Source: Bacteroidota bacterium (lineage in GTDB: Bacteria; Bacteroidota; Bacteroidia; Chitinophagales; Chitinophagaceae). From it: a stretch of DNA of 64,000 nucleotides. The first letter of the stretch is position 1. Each line of letters starts with the position of its first letter. Below are positions 37,285-45,992 of the stretch, piece after piece. The notes beneath the pieces are model-generated. The model saw nothing but the letters and a program-made list of their open reading frames with translations. It searched no databases and was not told the origin of the DNA. The stretch spans positions 107,889 through 171,888 of the forward strand of contig JAFEAF010000010.1 of NCBI GenBank assembly GCA_018266555.1, given 5' to 3'. The position numbers were made by a program, and so were the translations under genes.

Positions 37285-39399
37285 CTATTCTACTTTTTTA
37301 ACAAACAACCTCACCGAATTGATGGCAAGTATGACATCACTAAAACCCATAGCCAATGCGCTGAATGAAGGAGTGAGCAAACCTAATGCAGCAACTGGTA
37401 TTGCAATGATGTTATAAAAAAATGCCCAGAAAAGGTTTTGTTTGATGGTGATAAATGTATGCCTGCCCAATCCAAGCGCTTTAGGTAAATTTTTTAGTCC
37501 ATGACTCATTAAAACAACCTGTGCAGTTTGCATGGCAAGTTGTGAAGCCTCGCTGATAGAAATTCCGATAGTGGCTTTTGCCAATGCAGGAGCATCATTG
37601 ATGCCGTCTCCGATCATGATGGTTGGAGCGGCAGCAGCCAGCTTCTCGACTGTTTCCATTTTTTGTTGGGGTGATTGTTCTGCAATCACTTCGTCAATTC
37701 CTAATTCCCCAGCTAATTCTTTACTTTTTTGCCAGCGGTCGCCGGTCAATAAAAATGTTTTAATTCCTTTTGAATGTAAATAGTTAACAACAGTTTTTGA
37801 TTCGGGACGCAGTTCATCTTTAATGTCAATCCATCCTATGATTTTCTCATTTTTTAGAATATACACGTTATGAGATTCATCTTTCGCCAATATATCTGTT
37901 ATTATTTTGAAAGAACCTGCCGCATAGTTATTCCCCTCCTTATCTTCAGCTTTTATCCCGGATCCTTTTATTTCCTCCACATTCTTCCATCTTATTTCAT
38001 CTTTTGATTTCCATTCTTTCAATATGGATTGGGCTATCGGATGATTGGAATATTTTTCCAGCGAGTAAACTATCTTTTTAAATTCGGCTTCAGAAACGTT
38101 TTCAAATTTAAAATCGGCGATTTCAAATTTTCCGGTTGTCAAGGTTCCTGTTTTATCAAAAACCACTTGTTTGATATTTTTAAATAGTTCCAAACTGGTG
38201 GCATTGCGAAATAAAATTCCGTTTCTTGTACCACGTCCCAATCCAACTGCAATGGCTGCCGGAGTAGCCAATCCCATAGCACAGGGACAGGCAATCACCA
38301 ATACAGCAATAGCCCGCATGATAGATGGAGTAAAGTCTCCTAAGAAAATCCAGTTTGCTGCTAAAGTGATTGCTGCGATCACTAAAACCACAGGAACGAA
38401 TATCGCACTGATTTTATCAGCTACCTGTTGAACCGGAGGCTTTTCTCCCTGTGCTTGTTTTACGAGATTGATAATACCCGAAAGAATGGTATCATCACCG
38501 GCGGCTGTTACCTGTGCTTTCACTGCTCCGTCACTCAATATGCTTCCGCCGATCAACAGGTCTTTGGATTGTTTAGGAATGGGAAGACTTTCACCGGTAA
38601 TAATGGATTCGTTTACTGTTGCTGTCCCCCAAAGTATTTTGCAATCTGCAGGCACTTGCTCTCCTGTTTTAATCAACAACAGGTCTCCTGCTTTTAGTTG
38701 AGTGTTTTCTAATGGAAAAATGTGCTCGGTATGTTCCTCATCAAAAGCGATGATATTCGCCATCACTTTTTGAGATCGTATCAATTTATTCAATGCTTTT
38801 TGAGTGGATTGCACAGAAGAATGCTCCAAATAATTCCCAAGGAAAATTAAAGTGATGATCGTTGCAGTAGTTTCATAAAAAAAATAAGCTTTATCCCATT
38901 GCATCAGGGAAGCTGCTAAGCTATAAACAAATGCAGCAGTAGCGCCGAGCGTAATCAATACATTCATATTAGGAATTCCATTGCGGATACTTTTCCATGC
39001 GCTTCTTCCGAAATATTTCATTCCCAGGAAATATACAGGGATACATAACGCTAAATTGATCCATGGATTCATCAACCATTCAAAATGTACCCGGGGAATC
39101 ATGTGCAGCATCAGCAATAGCGTAAACGGAAGACAAAAAAGAAATCGCTGCAAATGAGACGATAGAAGGACTTTTTTTTCTTTATCAGCCACTTTCATAC
39201 TTACTACTTCATAACCGAGATCATTAATTCCTTTTGCAATTTCTTCTTTTGTAAAATTATCATTTGTGTCAAATAATACATCGCCATTGGCAAAGTTCAC
39301 TTTTACATTCTTCATCCCTTCTTTTTCCAGGTACCTGTGAATAGTAAGTGCACAGTTAGAGCAGTCCATCCCTTCCACTTTCCATTGAACTTTTTCCAT
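37285..39399 (-). CDS. P1B-type copper-translocating ATPase (CopA-like)
   Basis: The protein has 704 residues. The ATG at 39399 begins MEKVQWKVEGMDCSNCALTI, an HMA metal-binding domain with CxxC. The TM6 motif Cys371-Pro-Cys373 (IACPCAMG), the phosphorylated Asp415 in FDKTGTLT, and the hinge MIGDGINDAPALA are all present. The TM7 motif N(x6)YN(x4)P is the P1B-1 (Cu+/Ag+) signature. In TM8 the expected MxxSS reads MGFSD: Met and first Ser kept, second Ser replaced by Asp. Metal is therefore probably Cu+ but with an altered exit site. It is divergent from tsaE with a TACATTTG box on each side. Confidence 0.88.
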   Translation of the reverse strand: MEKVQWKVEGMDCSNCALTIHRYLEKEGMKNVKVNFANGDVLFDTNDNFTKEEIAKGINDLGYEVVSMKVADKEKKVLLSSHLQRFLFCLPFTLLLMLHMIPRVHFEWLMNPWINLALCIPVYFLGMKYFGRSAWKSIRNGIPNMNVLITLGATAAFVYSLAASLMQWDKAYFFYETTATIITLIFLGNYLEHSSVQSTQKALNKLIRSQKVMANIIAFDEEHTEHIFPLENTQLKAGDLLLIKTGEQVPADCKILWGTATVNESIITGESLPIPKQSKDLLIGGSILSDGAVKAQVTAAGDDTILSGIINLVKQAQGEKPPVQQVADKISAIFVPVVLVIAAITLAANWIFLGDFTPSIMRAIAVLVIACPCAMGLATPAAIAVGLGRGTRNGILFRNATSLELFKNIKQVVFDKTGTLTTGKFEIADFKFENVSEAEFKKIVYSLEKYSNHPIAQSILKEWKSKDEIRWKNVEEIKGSGIKAEDKEGNNYAAGSFKIITDILAKDESHNVYILKNEKIIGWIDIKDELRPESKTVVNYLHSKGIKTFLLTGDRWQKSKELAGELGIDEVIAEQSPQQKMETVEKLAAAAPTIMIGDGINDAPALAKATIGISISEASQLAMQTAQVVLMSHGLKNLPKALGLGRHTFITIKQNLFWAFFYNIIAIPVAALGLLTPSFSALAMGFSDVILAINSVRLFVKKVE

Positions 39400-39417
39400 A
39401 GTAATTCTTATAAAATG

Positions 39418-39425
39418 CAAATGTA
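39418..39425 (-). promoter_or_regulatory. -7 box of the copA-like promoter
   Basis: The minus strand reads TACATTTG, a perfect TAnnTTTG match 18 bases before the ATG at 39399. A CCCC-AAA-GGGG hairpin at 39432-39443 sits just upstream, in the region where a copper-responsive regulator could bind. Confidence 0.5.
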
Positions 39426-39491
39426 TCAAAACCCCCAAAGGGGAATTTCCGTTACAAGGAATAATAATACAACAAGGTTGCCGATCCTGTT

Positions 39492-39499
39492 TACATTTG
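39492..39499 (+). promoter_or_regulatory. -7 box immediately before tsaE
   Basis: TACATTTG matches TAnnTTTG perfectly and ends only 4 bases before the tsaE ATG (39504). With transcription starting a few bases after the box, the mRNA would have almost no leader. Confidence 0.5.
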
Positions 39500-39503
39500 C
39501 TTT

Positions 39504-39929
39504 ATGGAATGGATATTTTCATTAAATGAAATTCAGGACACAGCCCTTTCTTTCTGGGAAAAAATAAAAGGTAAAAGAGTGGTGGCTTTTCATGGCCCGG
39601 TGGGAGCGGGAAAAACCACTTTTATTCATGCACTGTGCGATGTAAAAAAAGTAAAAGGAACAGTGGGCAGCCCCACTTTTTCCCTAATCAATGAATATGT
39701 CTTTGATGACAATGGCAAAGAACAAAAAATTTATCATATTGATCTGTATCGCCTCAAAAATGAATCTGAAGCTTTTGATGCAGGCATAGAAGATAGTTTA
39801 TACAGCAACCATATATGTTTTTTAGAATGGCCGGAAAAAGCGCCTTCCCTTTTTCCAGAAGACACTTTGCATGTTTTTATTGAAGCGGTCAACGCAGAAA
39901 GGCGAAGATTGATTATAAAATATAAATAA
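39504..39929 (+). CDS. tsaE: tRNA threonylcarbamoyladenosine biosynthesis ATPase TsaE
   Basis: This is the small ATPase subunit of the complex that makes t6A at position 37 of ANN-decoding tRNAs. It has 141 residues, the usual length. The P-loop FHGPVGAGKTTFIHAL is at about 27-42, and TVGSPTFSLINEY and the aspartate/leucine block YHIDLYRLKNESE are conserved. The segment CFLEWPEKA is the TsaE signature. It is followed by ald after 25 bases, though ald also has its own promoter. Confidence 0.95.
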   Translation: MEWIFSLNEIQDTALSFWEKIKGKRVVAFHGPVGAGKTTFIHALCDVKKVKGTVGSPTFSLINEYVFDDNGKEQKIYHIDLYRLKNESEAFDAGIEDSLYSNHICFLEWPEKAPSLFPEDTLHVFIEAVNAERRRLIIKYK

Positions 39930-39938
39930 GTAATTTTG
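39909..39938 (+). promoter_or_regulatory. Promoter of alanine dehydrogenase gene (-33/-7)
   Basis: A TTG at 39909-39911 and TAATTTTG at 39931-39938 are spaced exactly 19 bases, the Bacteroidota optimum. The -33 part lies inside the 3' end of tsaE, and the -7 box ends 16 bases before the ald ATG. The gene can therefore be expressed independently of tsaE. Confidence 0.7.
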
Positions 39939-39954
39939 GATTAACTCACTCTGC

Positions 39955-41169
39955 ATGGCTCAGCAAAAACCTAACATCATTCCTTCTTTCAGCTACGAAA
40001 CATTAGAAGAAAAACTGGACATAAAGCCGATCGGCGCCCAGATGTATATTGGTATTCCAAAAGAGATTGCCTTCCAGGAAAATCGAATTGCCTTAACCCC
40101 GGATGCTGTGAGTGTATTGGTAAGCAATGGCCACCAGGTGGCTGTTGAACATAACGCCGGAGATGCATCTCATTTTCGGGACAAGGATTACAGCGAGGCC
40201 GGTGCCAGGATTGTGTATGATCGGACAGAAATTTTCAAAGCACCAATTTTGATGAAAAGTGCGCCGGTTATTGATGAAGACATTCCTTTACTGCAACACA
40301 GCCAGGTTATTATATCTCCTATTCATCTTTCGATCCTGAAAGCAGACCTGCTGCAAAAGATGATGGAGAAAAGAATCACCGCCATTTCTTTTGAAAACCT
40401 GAAAGATGACAGCGGTTCATACCCGATTGTTCGCAGCATGAGTGAAATTGCAGGAAGTTCGGTAATGCTCATTGCTGCCCAATACCTGAATTCTTCCAAT
40501 CATGGTAAAGGAGTTTTGTTAGGAGGAATATCCGGTATTGCACCTACAAAGGTTATCATAATAGGTGCCGGCATCGTTGGCGAATATGCTGCACGGGCAG
40601 CGCTGGCGTTAGGAGCCTCAGTAAAAGTTTTTGACAATAATGTATATCGCTTAAAAAGATTGCAGAATAATATCGGCCAACGTTTGTGGACATCCGTGAT
40701 AGAACCCAGGATGCTTGCCAAACAATTAAAGACATGCGAAGTGGCTGTCGGAGCTTTGGGTTCTGAAACAGGCCGCACTCCTATGGTGGTGACAGAAGAA
40801 ATGGTAAGTAATATGCGGGCCGGTTCTGTAATCATTGATGTCAGCATTGACCGGGGCGGATGTTTTGAAACATCAGAGATCACCAGTCATGAACACCCGA
40901 TCTTTTTGAAATATGGAGTGATACATTATTGTGTGCCCAATATTCCTTCAGGGTTTGCCCGAACCGCTTCCCAGGCTATTAGTAATGTATTGATGCCATT
41001 GTTGCTTGAAGCAGGTGAAGAAGGGGGATTTGAAAACCTGCTTTGGCACAATATCCATTTGCGCAGTGGTATCTATCTTTTCAAAGGCGCATTGACTAAT
41101 TTCTATATGAGCGAACGGTTTAACCTGAAGTACACAGACCTGAACCTGCTCATTGCGAGTCAGCGGTAA
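39955..41169 (+). CDS. ald: Alanine dehydrogenase
   Basis: This enzyme of the AlaDH/PNT family interconverts L-alanine and pyruvate plus ammonia with NAD. It has 404 residues with an N-terminal extension of about 30 compared with the classical ~370-residue enzyme. The substrate-side motif GIPKEIAFQENRIALTPDAV is at about 34-53. The Rossmann motif IIIGAGIVGEYAARAALALGA follows at about 203-223, then VIIDVSIDRGGCFETS and the VPNIPSGFARTASQAISN block. The gene has its own promoter. A close alternative would be an NAD(P) transhydrogenase alpha subunit, but the single-chain length, the missing transmembrane segment and the catalytic residues fit alanine dehydrogenase. Confidence 0.9.
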   Translation: MAQQKPNIIPSFSYETLEEKLDIKPIGAQMYIGIPKEIAFQENRIALTPDAVSVLVSNGHQVAVEHNAGDASHFRDKDYSEAGARIVYDRTEIFKAPILMKSAPVIDEDIPLLQHSQVIISPIHLSILKADLLQKMMEKRITAISFENLKDDSGSYPIVRSMSEIAGSSVMLIAAQYLNSSNHGKGVLLGGISGIAPTKVIIIGAGIVGEYAARAALALGASVKVFDNNVYRLKRLQNNIGQRLWTSVIEPRMLAKQLKTCEVAVGALGSETGRTPMVVTEEMVSNMRAGSVIIDVSIDRGGCFETSEITSHEHPIFLKYGVIHYCVPNIPSGFARTASQAISNVLMPLLLEAGEEGGFENLLWHNIHLRSGIYLFKGALTNFYMSERFNLKYTDLNLLIASQR

Positions 41170-41240
41170 TTCTCATTATTAATTCAAACAACTTCGAAAT
41201 CAAAGCTTTACTTTTTAAAGAAAATTTTTTCGCTAAACAC

Positions 41241-41270
41241 TTGTTTTAATTAAACGTTTGTTTAATTTTG
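41241..41270 (+). promoter_or_regulatory. Promoter and operator of the second TetR efflux operon
   Basis: TTG at 41241-41243 and TAATTTTG at 41263-41270 have the 19-base spacing of a Bacteroidota promoter. The perfect inverted repeat ATTAAAC (41249-41255) and GTTTAAT (41260-41266) with a 4-base core sits between and over the -7 box, so a TetR dimer would block RNA polymerase. The structure is the same as for the first efflux operon, with a different operator sequence. Confidence 0.78.
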
Positions 41271-41295
41271 CTGCCTCTTTCCAAAAAAGACAGAG

Positions 41296-41925
41296 ATGGA
41301 GTTTAATGAAAAGCAAATACAGATCATGAAAGTGGCGGAAAACCTGTTTGCTGAGAAGGGATTTACCGGTACTTCTGTGCGGGATATATCAGATGAAGCT
41401 AAGGTCAATCTTGCTATGATCTCTTATTATTTTGGTTCTAAAGAAAAATTGCTCGAATCCATTTTTACTTACCGGGCGGAAAACATCAAGCTCAAGCTTG
41501 AAACTATGCTTCAAAATAAAAAATTGAGTTCCCTGGAAAAAGTGAATATACTGATAGATGATTATATAAGCCGAATAATGGAACAGCAATGTTTTCATAA
41601 GATCATGGTCAGGGAACAAATAATTAATATGCCCGGAGTCACTCATAAACTTATCCATCAACTGAAAAAAACCAACCAGGATTTGGTGAAACAACTCATC
41701 TTGGAAGGGCAAAAAAGAGGGGAGTTTAAAAAATACATTGATGTGCCTTTAATGATGGCTACATTAATTGGTACAACCAGCCACCTTATCACCACGAAAC
41801 ATTATTACAAAGAGATGAACGGATTACAATCCATGGAGGAAGAAGAATTTCAGACTCACCTGAAAAAGAAGTTGAGTCATCATTTAAAACAAATTTTTAA
41901 AGCCATTTTGACTTATGAAGAATAA
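41296..41925 (+). CDS. TetR/AcrR family transcriptional regulator of an EmrAB-type efflux operon
   Basis: The protein has 209 residues. The TetR_N helix-turn-helix is at about 8-54 (AENLFAEKGFTGTSVRDISDEAKVNLAMISYYFGSKEKLLESIF). The C-terminal domain is the variable ligand-binding part (the CefD/FabR-like FHKIMVREQIINMPG region). The gene overlaps the TolC-like gene by 11 bases and has the operator over its own promoter, so it almost certainly represses itself and the three genes behind it. It has little similarity to the first TetR outside the HTH. Confidence 0.9.
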   Translation: MEFNEKQIQIMKVAENLFAEKGFTGTSVRDISDEAKVNLAMISYYFGSKEKLLESIFTYRAENIKLKLETMLQNKKLSSLEKVNILIDDYISRIMEQQCFHKIMVREQIINMPGVTHKLIHQLKKTNQDLVKQLILEGQKRGEFKKYIDVPLMMATLIGTTSHLITTKHYYKEMNGLQSMEEEEFQTHLKKKLSHHLKQIFKAILTYEE

Positions 41926-43249
41926 ACAGAAGGGACTTTTATTTGTAATTGCTTTACTGCTTTCGGGATGGAACGTTAAGGCGCAGGAAAATAAGAGATT
42001 AACGCTGAACGAAGCCATAGAGCTGGGTGTAAAAAACAGCAAGCAGCTAAAAATTAATTTTGCAAAAATTCAGGAAGCAACAGCTGCATTAAAAGAATCT
42101 GAAGAAAAAAGATTACCTGATGCAAGCGTAAGCGGAGCATTTTTGCGTGTTCTGTCATCCAAGTTTGATTTAAAAAGTAAAAGTAATAACAACGGGGGCG
42201 GTAGTAATTCAGAATCGCCATCTGTCAACCAGGCTATTTACGGAATAGCAAACATTTCACTTCCTATTTATACCGGCGGAAGAATTAAATACGGAATCGA
42301 GTCTTCAAAATACCTGGAACAGGCAGCCAGGCTGGATGCAGAAAATAATAAAGACGAAATAATTCAAAATACCATTGAAGCTTTTGCCAATCTTTTTAAA
42401 GCGAATTCTGCTGTAAAGTTGATGTCAGACAACCTGCATCAATCCCAGCAGAGAGAAAAAGATTTCAGCAACCTGGAAAAAAATGGATTACTCGCCCGGA
42501 ATGATCTTTTAAAAGCTCAATTACAAACGTCAAATGTGGAATTGAATTTATTGGATGCACAAAACAATCTTCAATTGGCAAATCTCAATATGGATTTGAT
42601 GCTGGGATTGCCGGCTGCTACAGAGCTGGAACTTGATACAACCGGTATTGAAAAGAAAAACGACGATCGGACATTAGCAGATTACCTGCAAGCAGCTACA
42701 GCAAACCGGAAAGATATCATGGCTGTTGATTTCAGAAAGAAGGCAGCCATCGCACAGGTAAAATCTACTGAAGCAGAATTATATCCTAAAGTTCAGTTGA
42801 CCGGCGGATACATTGCAGCAGACATTCCAAAATTTTTAACCATTAGCAATACGACCAATTTGGGCCTTGGAGTATCATATAATATCAGTTCACTTTGGAA
42901 GACTAAAGCAAAAATGGTACAAGCTGTAGCAAAAGCAAAGGAGGTTGCACTGACGGAAGAAATGATGGGAGATGATTTGCAAAGACAAGTGAACAAAAGT
43001 TTTTTGACTTTTCTAAGCAGCCGAAAGAAAATTGATGTATATGCCAAAGCTGTGGAGCAGGCAGATGAAAATTACAAGATCATAAAAAATAAATTTGATA
43101 ACAGCCTGGCAACTACCACCGATTTGCTCGAAGCAGATGTAGCACAGTTCCAGGCGAAATTGAGTTATACGCTGGCAAGAGCCGATGCCTTTGTAGCTTA
43201 TCATAAACTGTTGCAAACAACCGGCTTGCTGAGCTCCGAGTTAAAGTAA
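41915..43249 (+). CDS. TolC family outer-membrane efflux channel
   Basis: The protein has 444 residues. A signal peptide (MKNKQKGLLFVIALLLSGWNVKA) is followed by two OEP helical repeats; LTLNEAIELGVKNSKQLKINFAK starts the first and RKDIMAVDFRKKAAIAQVKSTEAELYPKVQLTGGYI the second. It is the outer-membrane tunnel for the EmrA/EmrB-type pump encoded downstream. The stretch of Asn/Gly/Ser around residues 90-103 is a loop insertion. Confidence 0.88.
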   Translation: MKNKQKGLLFVIALLLSGWNVKAQENKRLTLNEAIELGVKNSKQLKINFAKIQEATAALKESEEKRLPDASVSGAFLRVLSSKFDLKSKSNNNGGGSNSESPSVNQAIYGIANISLPIYTGGRIKYGIESSKYLEQAARLDAENNKDEIIQNTIEAFANLFKANSAVKLMSDNLHQSQQREKDFSNLEKNGLLARNDLLKAQLQTSNVELNLLDAQNNLQLANLNMDLMLGLPAATELELDTTGIEKKNDDRTLADYLQAATANRKDIMAVDFRKKAAIAQVKSTEAELYPKVQLTGGYIAADIPKFLTISNTTNLGLGVSYNISSLWKTKAKMVQAVAKAKEVALTEEMMGDDLQRQVNKSFLTFLSSRKKIDVYAKAVEQADENYKIIKNKFDNSLATTTDLLEADVAQFQAKLSYTLARADAFVAYHKLLQTTGLLSSELK

Positions 43250-43277
43250 TAAACAAAAAAATCTAATCAGTTTGAAT

Positions 43278-44381
43278 ATGGAAACAAGAACTAACGAAGT
43301 ACAACAACCCCGGAAAAAAAGAAACCCTGTCTTTATGATTATTCTTGTGGCGTTGATCATCGGGGGTGCATGGTTTGGTTTTTCAAAATACCGACATAGC
43401 CTACATCATGAAGAAACAGATGATGCACAAGTGAGTGCAGATATTTTACCGGTGATTCCGCATGTATCCGGTTATATCAAATTGGTTCGTGTGAATGATA
43501 ATCAACTGGTGAAAAAAGGCGATACACTATTGATATTGGATAACAGGGATTATACTATGAAGCTGGAAGAAGCAGAGGCGGCATTAGAAATTGCAAAAGC
43601 AAATTTGCAAAATGCCAGAGCTATGTCTAATGCATCCAAAGCAAATATAGCCACCACAGCTGCTTCGGTTATTACCATTGATTCACAAATTGCTGCTGCA
43701 AAAATTACAGTATGGCGTGCTGACCAGGATTATCAGCGTTATGCCAATCTTATCAAAGATCATTCGATCACCCAACAGCAATATGAACAGGCATGGGCAG
43801 CTAAAGAAACGGCACAAAAGCAGTTATCCATTTTACAAAGCCAAAAAAACCAGGCATCGCAACAAACTAATGCTGTAACAGTGCAAAGCAATGCCACAAC
43901 AGGACAAATTAATGTTGCTGAAGCAGCCATTCGACAGAGAGAAGTGGATGTGGATGCAGCAAAGTTGAATCTTTCTTATACGGTTATTACAGCAGAGGAA
44001 GATGGGCATATTTCAAAAGTAAATGTGCAGCCGGGACAATTTGTGCAGGCGGGCCAGGCATTATTTGCCGTAGTTCATAGCCAGAATGTATGGGTGGTTG
44101 CTAATTTTAAGGAAACACAATTGAATAAAATGAGAGAAGGACAAGCAGTTGTTATAAAAGCTGATGCGTTTCCGAATCACAAATTCCAGGCGACAGTAGG
44201 ATCATTTTCTCCGGCAACAGGTTCTACATTTGCCTTATTGCCACCTGATAATGCAACTGGCAATTTTGTAAAAGTGGTTCAACGTCTTCCCGTAAAAATT
44301 GAATTCACCGATCCTTCTGATACTTTAGTGCGAAAACTAAGAGCCGGATTGAATGTAACCGTGGATGTTCACCTCGATTGA
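43278..44381 (+). CDS. HlyD family efflux adaptor (EmrA-like)
   Basis: The protein has 367 residues. I use the ATG at 43278; an upstream TTG at 43272 is also in frame. One N-terminal membrane helix (about 20-40, FMIILVALIIGGAWFGFSKY) is followed by the lipoyl-like half VIPHVSGYIKLVRVNDNQLVKKGDTLLILDNRDY. A long coiled coil (about 95-210) comes next, then the second half YTVITAEEDGHISKVNVQPGQFVQAGQ and a beta-barrel (FKETQLNKMREGQAVVIKADAF). This is the EmrA-type membrane-fusion protein that pairs with a DHA2 transporter, here encoded next. Confidence 0.9.
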   Translation: METRTNEVQQPRKKRNPVFMIILVALIIGGAWFGFSKYRHSLHHEETDDAQVSADILPVIPHVSGYIKLVRVNDNQLVKKGDTLLILDNRDYTMKLEEAEAALEIAKANLQNARAMSNASKANIATTAASVITIDSQIAAAKITVWRADQDYQRYANLIKDHSITQQQYEQAWAAKETAQKQLSILQSQKNQASQQTNAVTVQSNATTGQINVAEAAIRQREVDVDAAKLNLSYTVITAEEDGHISKVNVQPGQFVQAGQALFAVVHSQNVWVVANFKETQLNKMREGQAVVIKADAFPNHKFQATVGSFSPATGSTFALLPPDNATGNFVKVVQRLPVKIEFTDPSDTLVRKLRAGLNVTVDVHLD

Positions 44382-44407
44382 TTTAAGAATAAACAGACAG
44401 GAAAAGT

Positions 44408-45985
44408 ATGTTGCAACAGGATTCATTGGTAGAATATGGCTCACGCAGAGTAATCGTAACGTTAACGGCAATCATCTGTGCATTACTGGAAATAGTGGAT
44501 ACAACTATTGTCAATGTTGCACTGAATGACATGAAAGGTAATTTAGGTGCAACCACCAGTGAGATTGGCTGGGTGGTGACAGCCTATGCGATCGGTAATG
44601 TGATTATTGTTCCGATGACCAGTTGGCTTTCCCAGCAATTTGGCCGTAAAAATTATTTTGCAGCTTCTATTATATTATTTACCGTCTGCTCTTTTTTGTG
44701 TGGCAATTCATCAACGTTGGTGGAATTGGTACTATTTCGTTTTTTACAAGGGGTGGGCGGAGGCGCATTACTTGTAACCTCACAAACCATTATTACAGAA
44801 AGCTACCCGATTGAAAAGCGAAGCATGTCCCAGGCAATTTACGGCTTAGGTGTGATCATCGGACCCACATTAGGCCCACCATTGGGTGGTTATATTACCG
44901 ATCACTTTCAATGGCCTTATATTTTTTATATCAATATTCCATTGGGTGTAATTGCTGTATTATTAACATTACAGTTTGTTCGAAGCCCTAAGTATGCTGA
45001 AAAAAGCAAAGTAGGCGATATTGACTGGCTGGGAATAGGATTATTGGCAATGTTTATCGGTTCTCTGCAGTATGTTTTGGAAAAAGGTCAGGATGATGAT
45101 TGGTTCAACGATAATTTAATCATAATTCTTACGGTAGTCAGCATTTTAGGTGCATTCCTTTTTATCTGGCGGGAAACAACTTTTCGCAACCCGGTTGTTC
45201 ATCTTCGGGTATTGAAGAATGGTAATTTAAGAGTCGGCACTATATTAACTTTTATACTGGGCTTTGGTTTATATGGTTCCACATTTATTATCCCATTATA
45301 CACCCAATCAGTCCTTGGATGGACAGCAACACAAGCAGGTATGCTGATGATTCCTTCAGCCTTAACGACTGCATTCTTTATGCCGATCATAGGTCAATTA
45401 TTACAAAAGGGAGTGAAACAACAATACCTTGCATCGTTGGGGATGCTGTTGTTCTTTTGTTTTTGCCTCTGGGGGTATAAAATACTTACACCGGATACAG
45501 GAGAGGAAGCATTTTTCTGGATGTTGATTCTTCGTGGAATGGCCATGGGTATGCTATTTATCCCGATAACCACTCTGGCGTTAAGTACATTGAAAGGAAA
45601 AGAAATCGGAGAAGGTGCGGCGTTTACCGGTATGATGCGGCAATTAGGTGGCTCATTCGGCATTGCAGCCATTACCACATTTATGTCCCGCCGGGGTATG
45701 GAACATAGAAATGATCTTGTCAGTAAACTGGATATTACAAACCCGATAATACAAAATAAAATTGATGCATTGCAACATGGGTTTATGGCAAAAGGGTATG
45801 CACCAAATACAGCCTTACATTCTGCATACCAGGCAATGGATTATTCAATTCTGAAGCAGTCTGCTGTAATGGCCTATATGGATGTATTTTTATACATAGG
45901 CCTGATGTTTCTTTTGTGCATTCCTTTTGTATTAATCGTAAAGGATAGCAGGAATAAAAAGATAAATATTGGAGGCGGGCATTGA
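44408..45985 (+). CDS. DHA2 family multidrug MFS transporter (EmrB-like)
   Basis: The protein has 525 residues with about 14 membrane helices, the DHA2 arrangement. The N-terminal helix contains LEIVDTTIVNVALNDMKGNLGATTSEIGWVVTAYAIGNVIIVP, a DHA2 hallmark (the D-x-T-I-V-N-V-A motif). The GRKNYF motif A loop and the motif-C-like GLGVIIGPTLGPPLGGYI helix are present. Proton-driven export of lipophilic drugs through EmrA and TolC is the expected role. The gene ends 7 bases before the convergent ABC gene. Confidence 0.92.
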   Translation: MLQQDSLVEYGSRRVIVTLTAIICALLEIVDTTIVNVALNDMKGNLGATTSEIGWVVTAYAIGNVIIVPMTSWLSQQFGRKNYFAASIILFTVCSFLCGNSSTLVELVLFRFLQGVGGGALLVTSQTIITESYPIEKRSMSQAIYGLGVIIGPTLGPPLGGYITDHFQWPYIFYINIPLGVIAVLLTLQFVRSPKYAEKSKVGDIDWLGIGLLAMFIGSLQYVLEKGQDDDWFNDNLIIILTVVSILGAFLFIWRETTFRNPVVHLRVLKNGNLRVGTILTFILGFGLYGSTFIIPLYTQSVLGWTATQAGMLMIPSALTTAFFMPIIGQLLQKGVKQQYLASLGMLLFFCFCLWGYKILTPDTGEEAFFWMLILRGMAMGMLFIPITTLALSTLKGKEIGEGAAFTGMMRQLGGSFGIAAITTFMSRRGMEHRNDLVSKLDITNPIIQNKIDALQHGFMAKGYAPNTALHSAYQAMDYSILKQSAVMAYMDVFLYIGLMFLLCIPFVLIVKDSRNKKINIGGGH

Positions 45986-45992
45986 CAGCTTA

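Noticed and set aside
37285-39399. Potassium (KdpB) or zinc (ZntA) ATPase
   Set aside because: HMA CxxC, CPC and the TM7 motif fit the copper class; the TM8 difference alone does not match ZntA or KdpB patterns.
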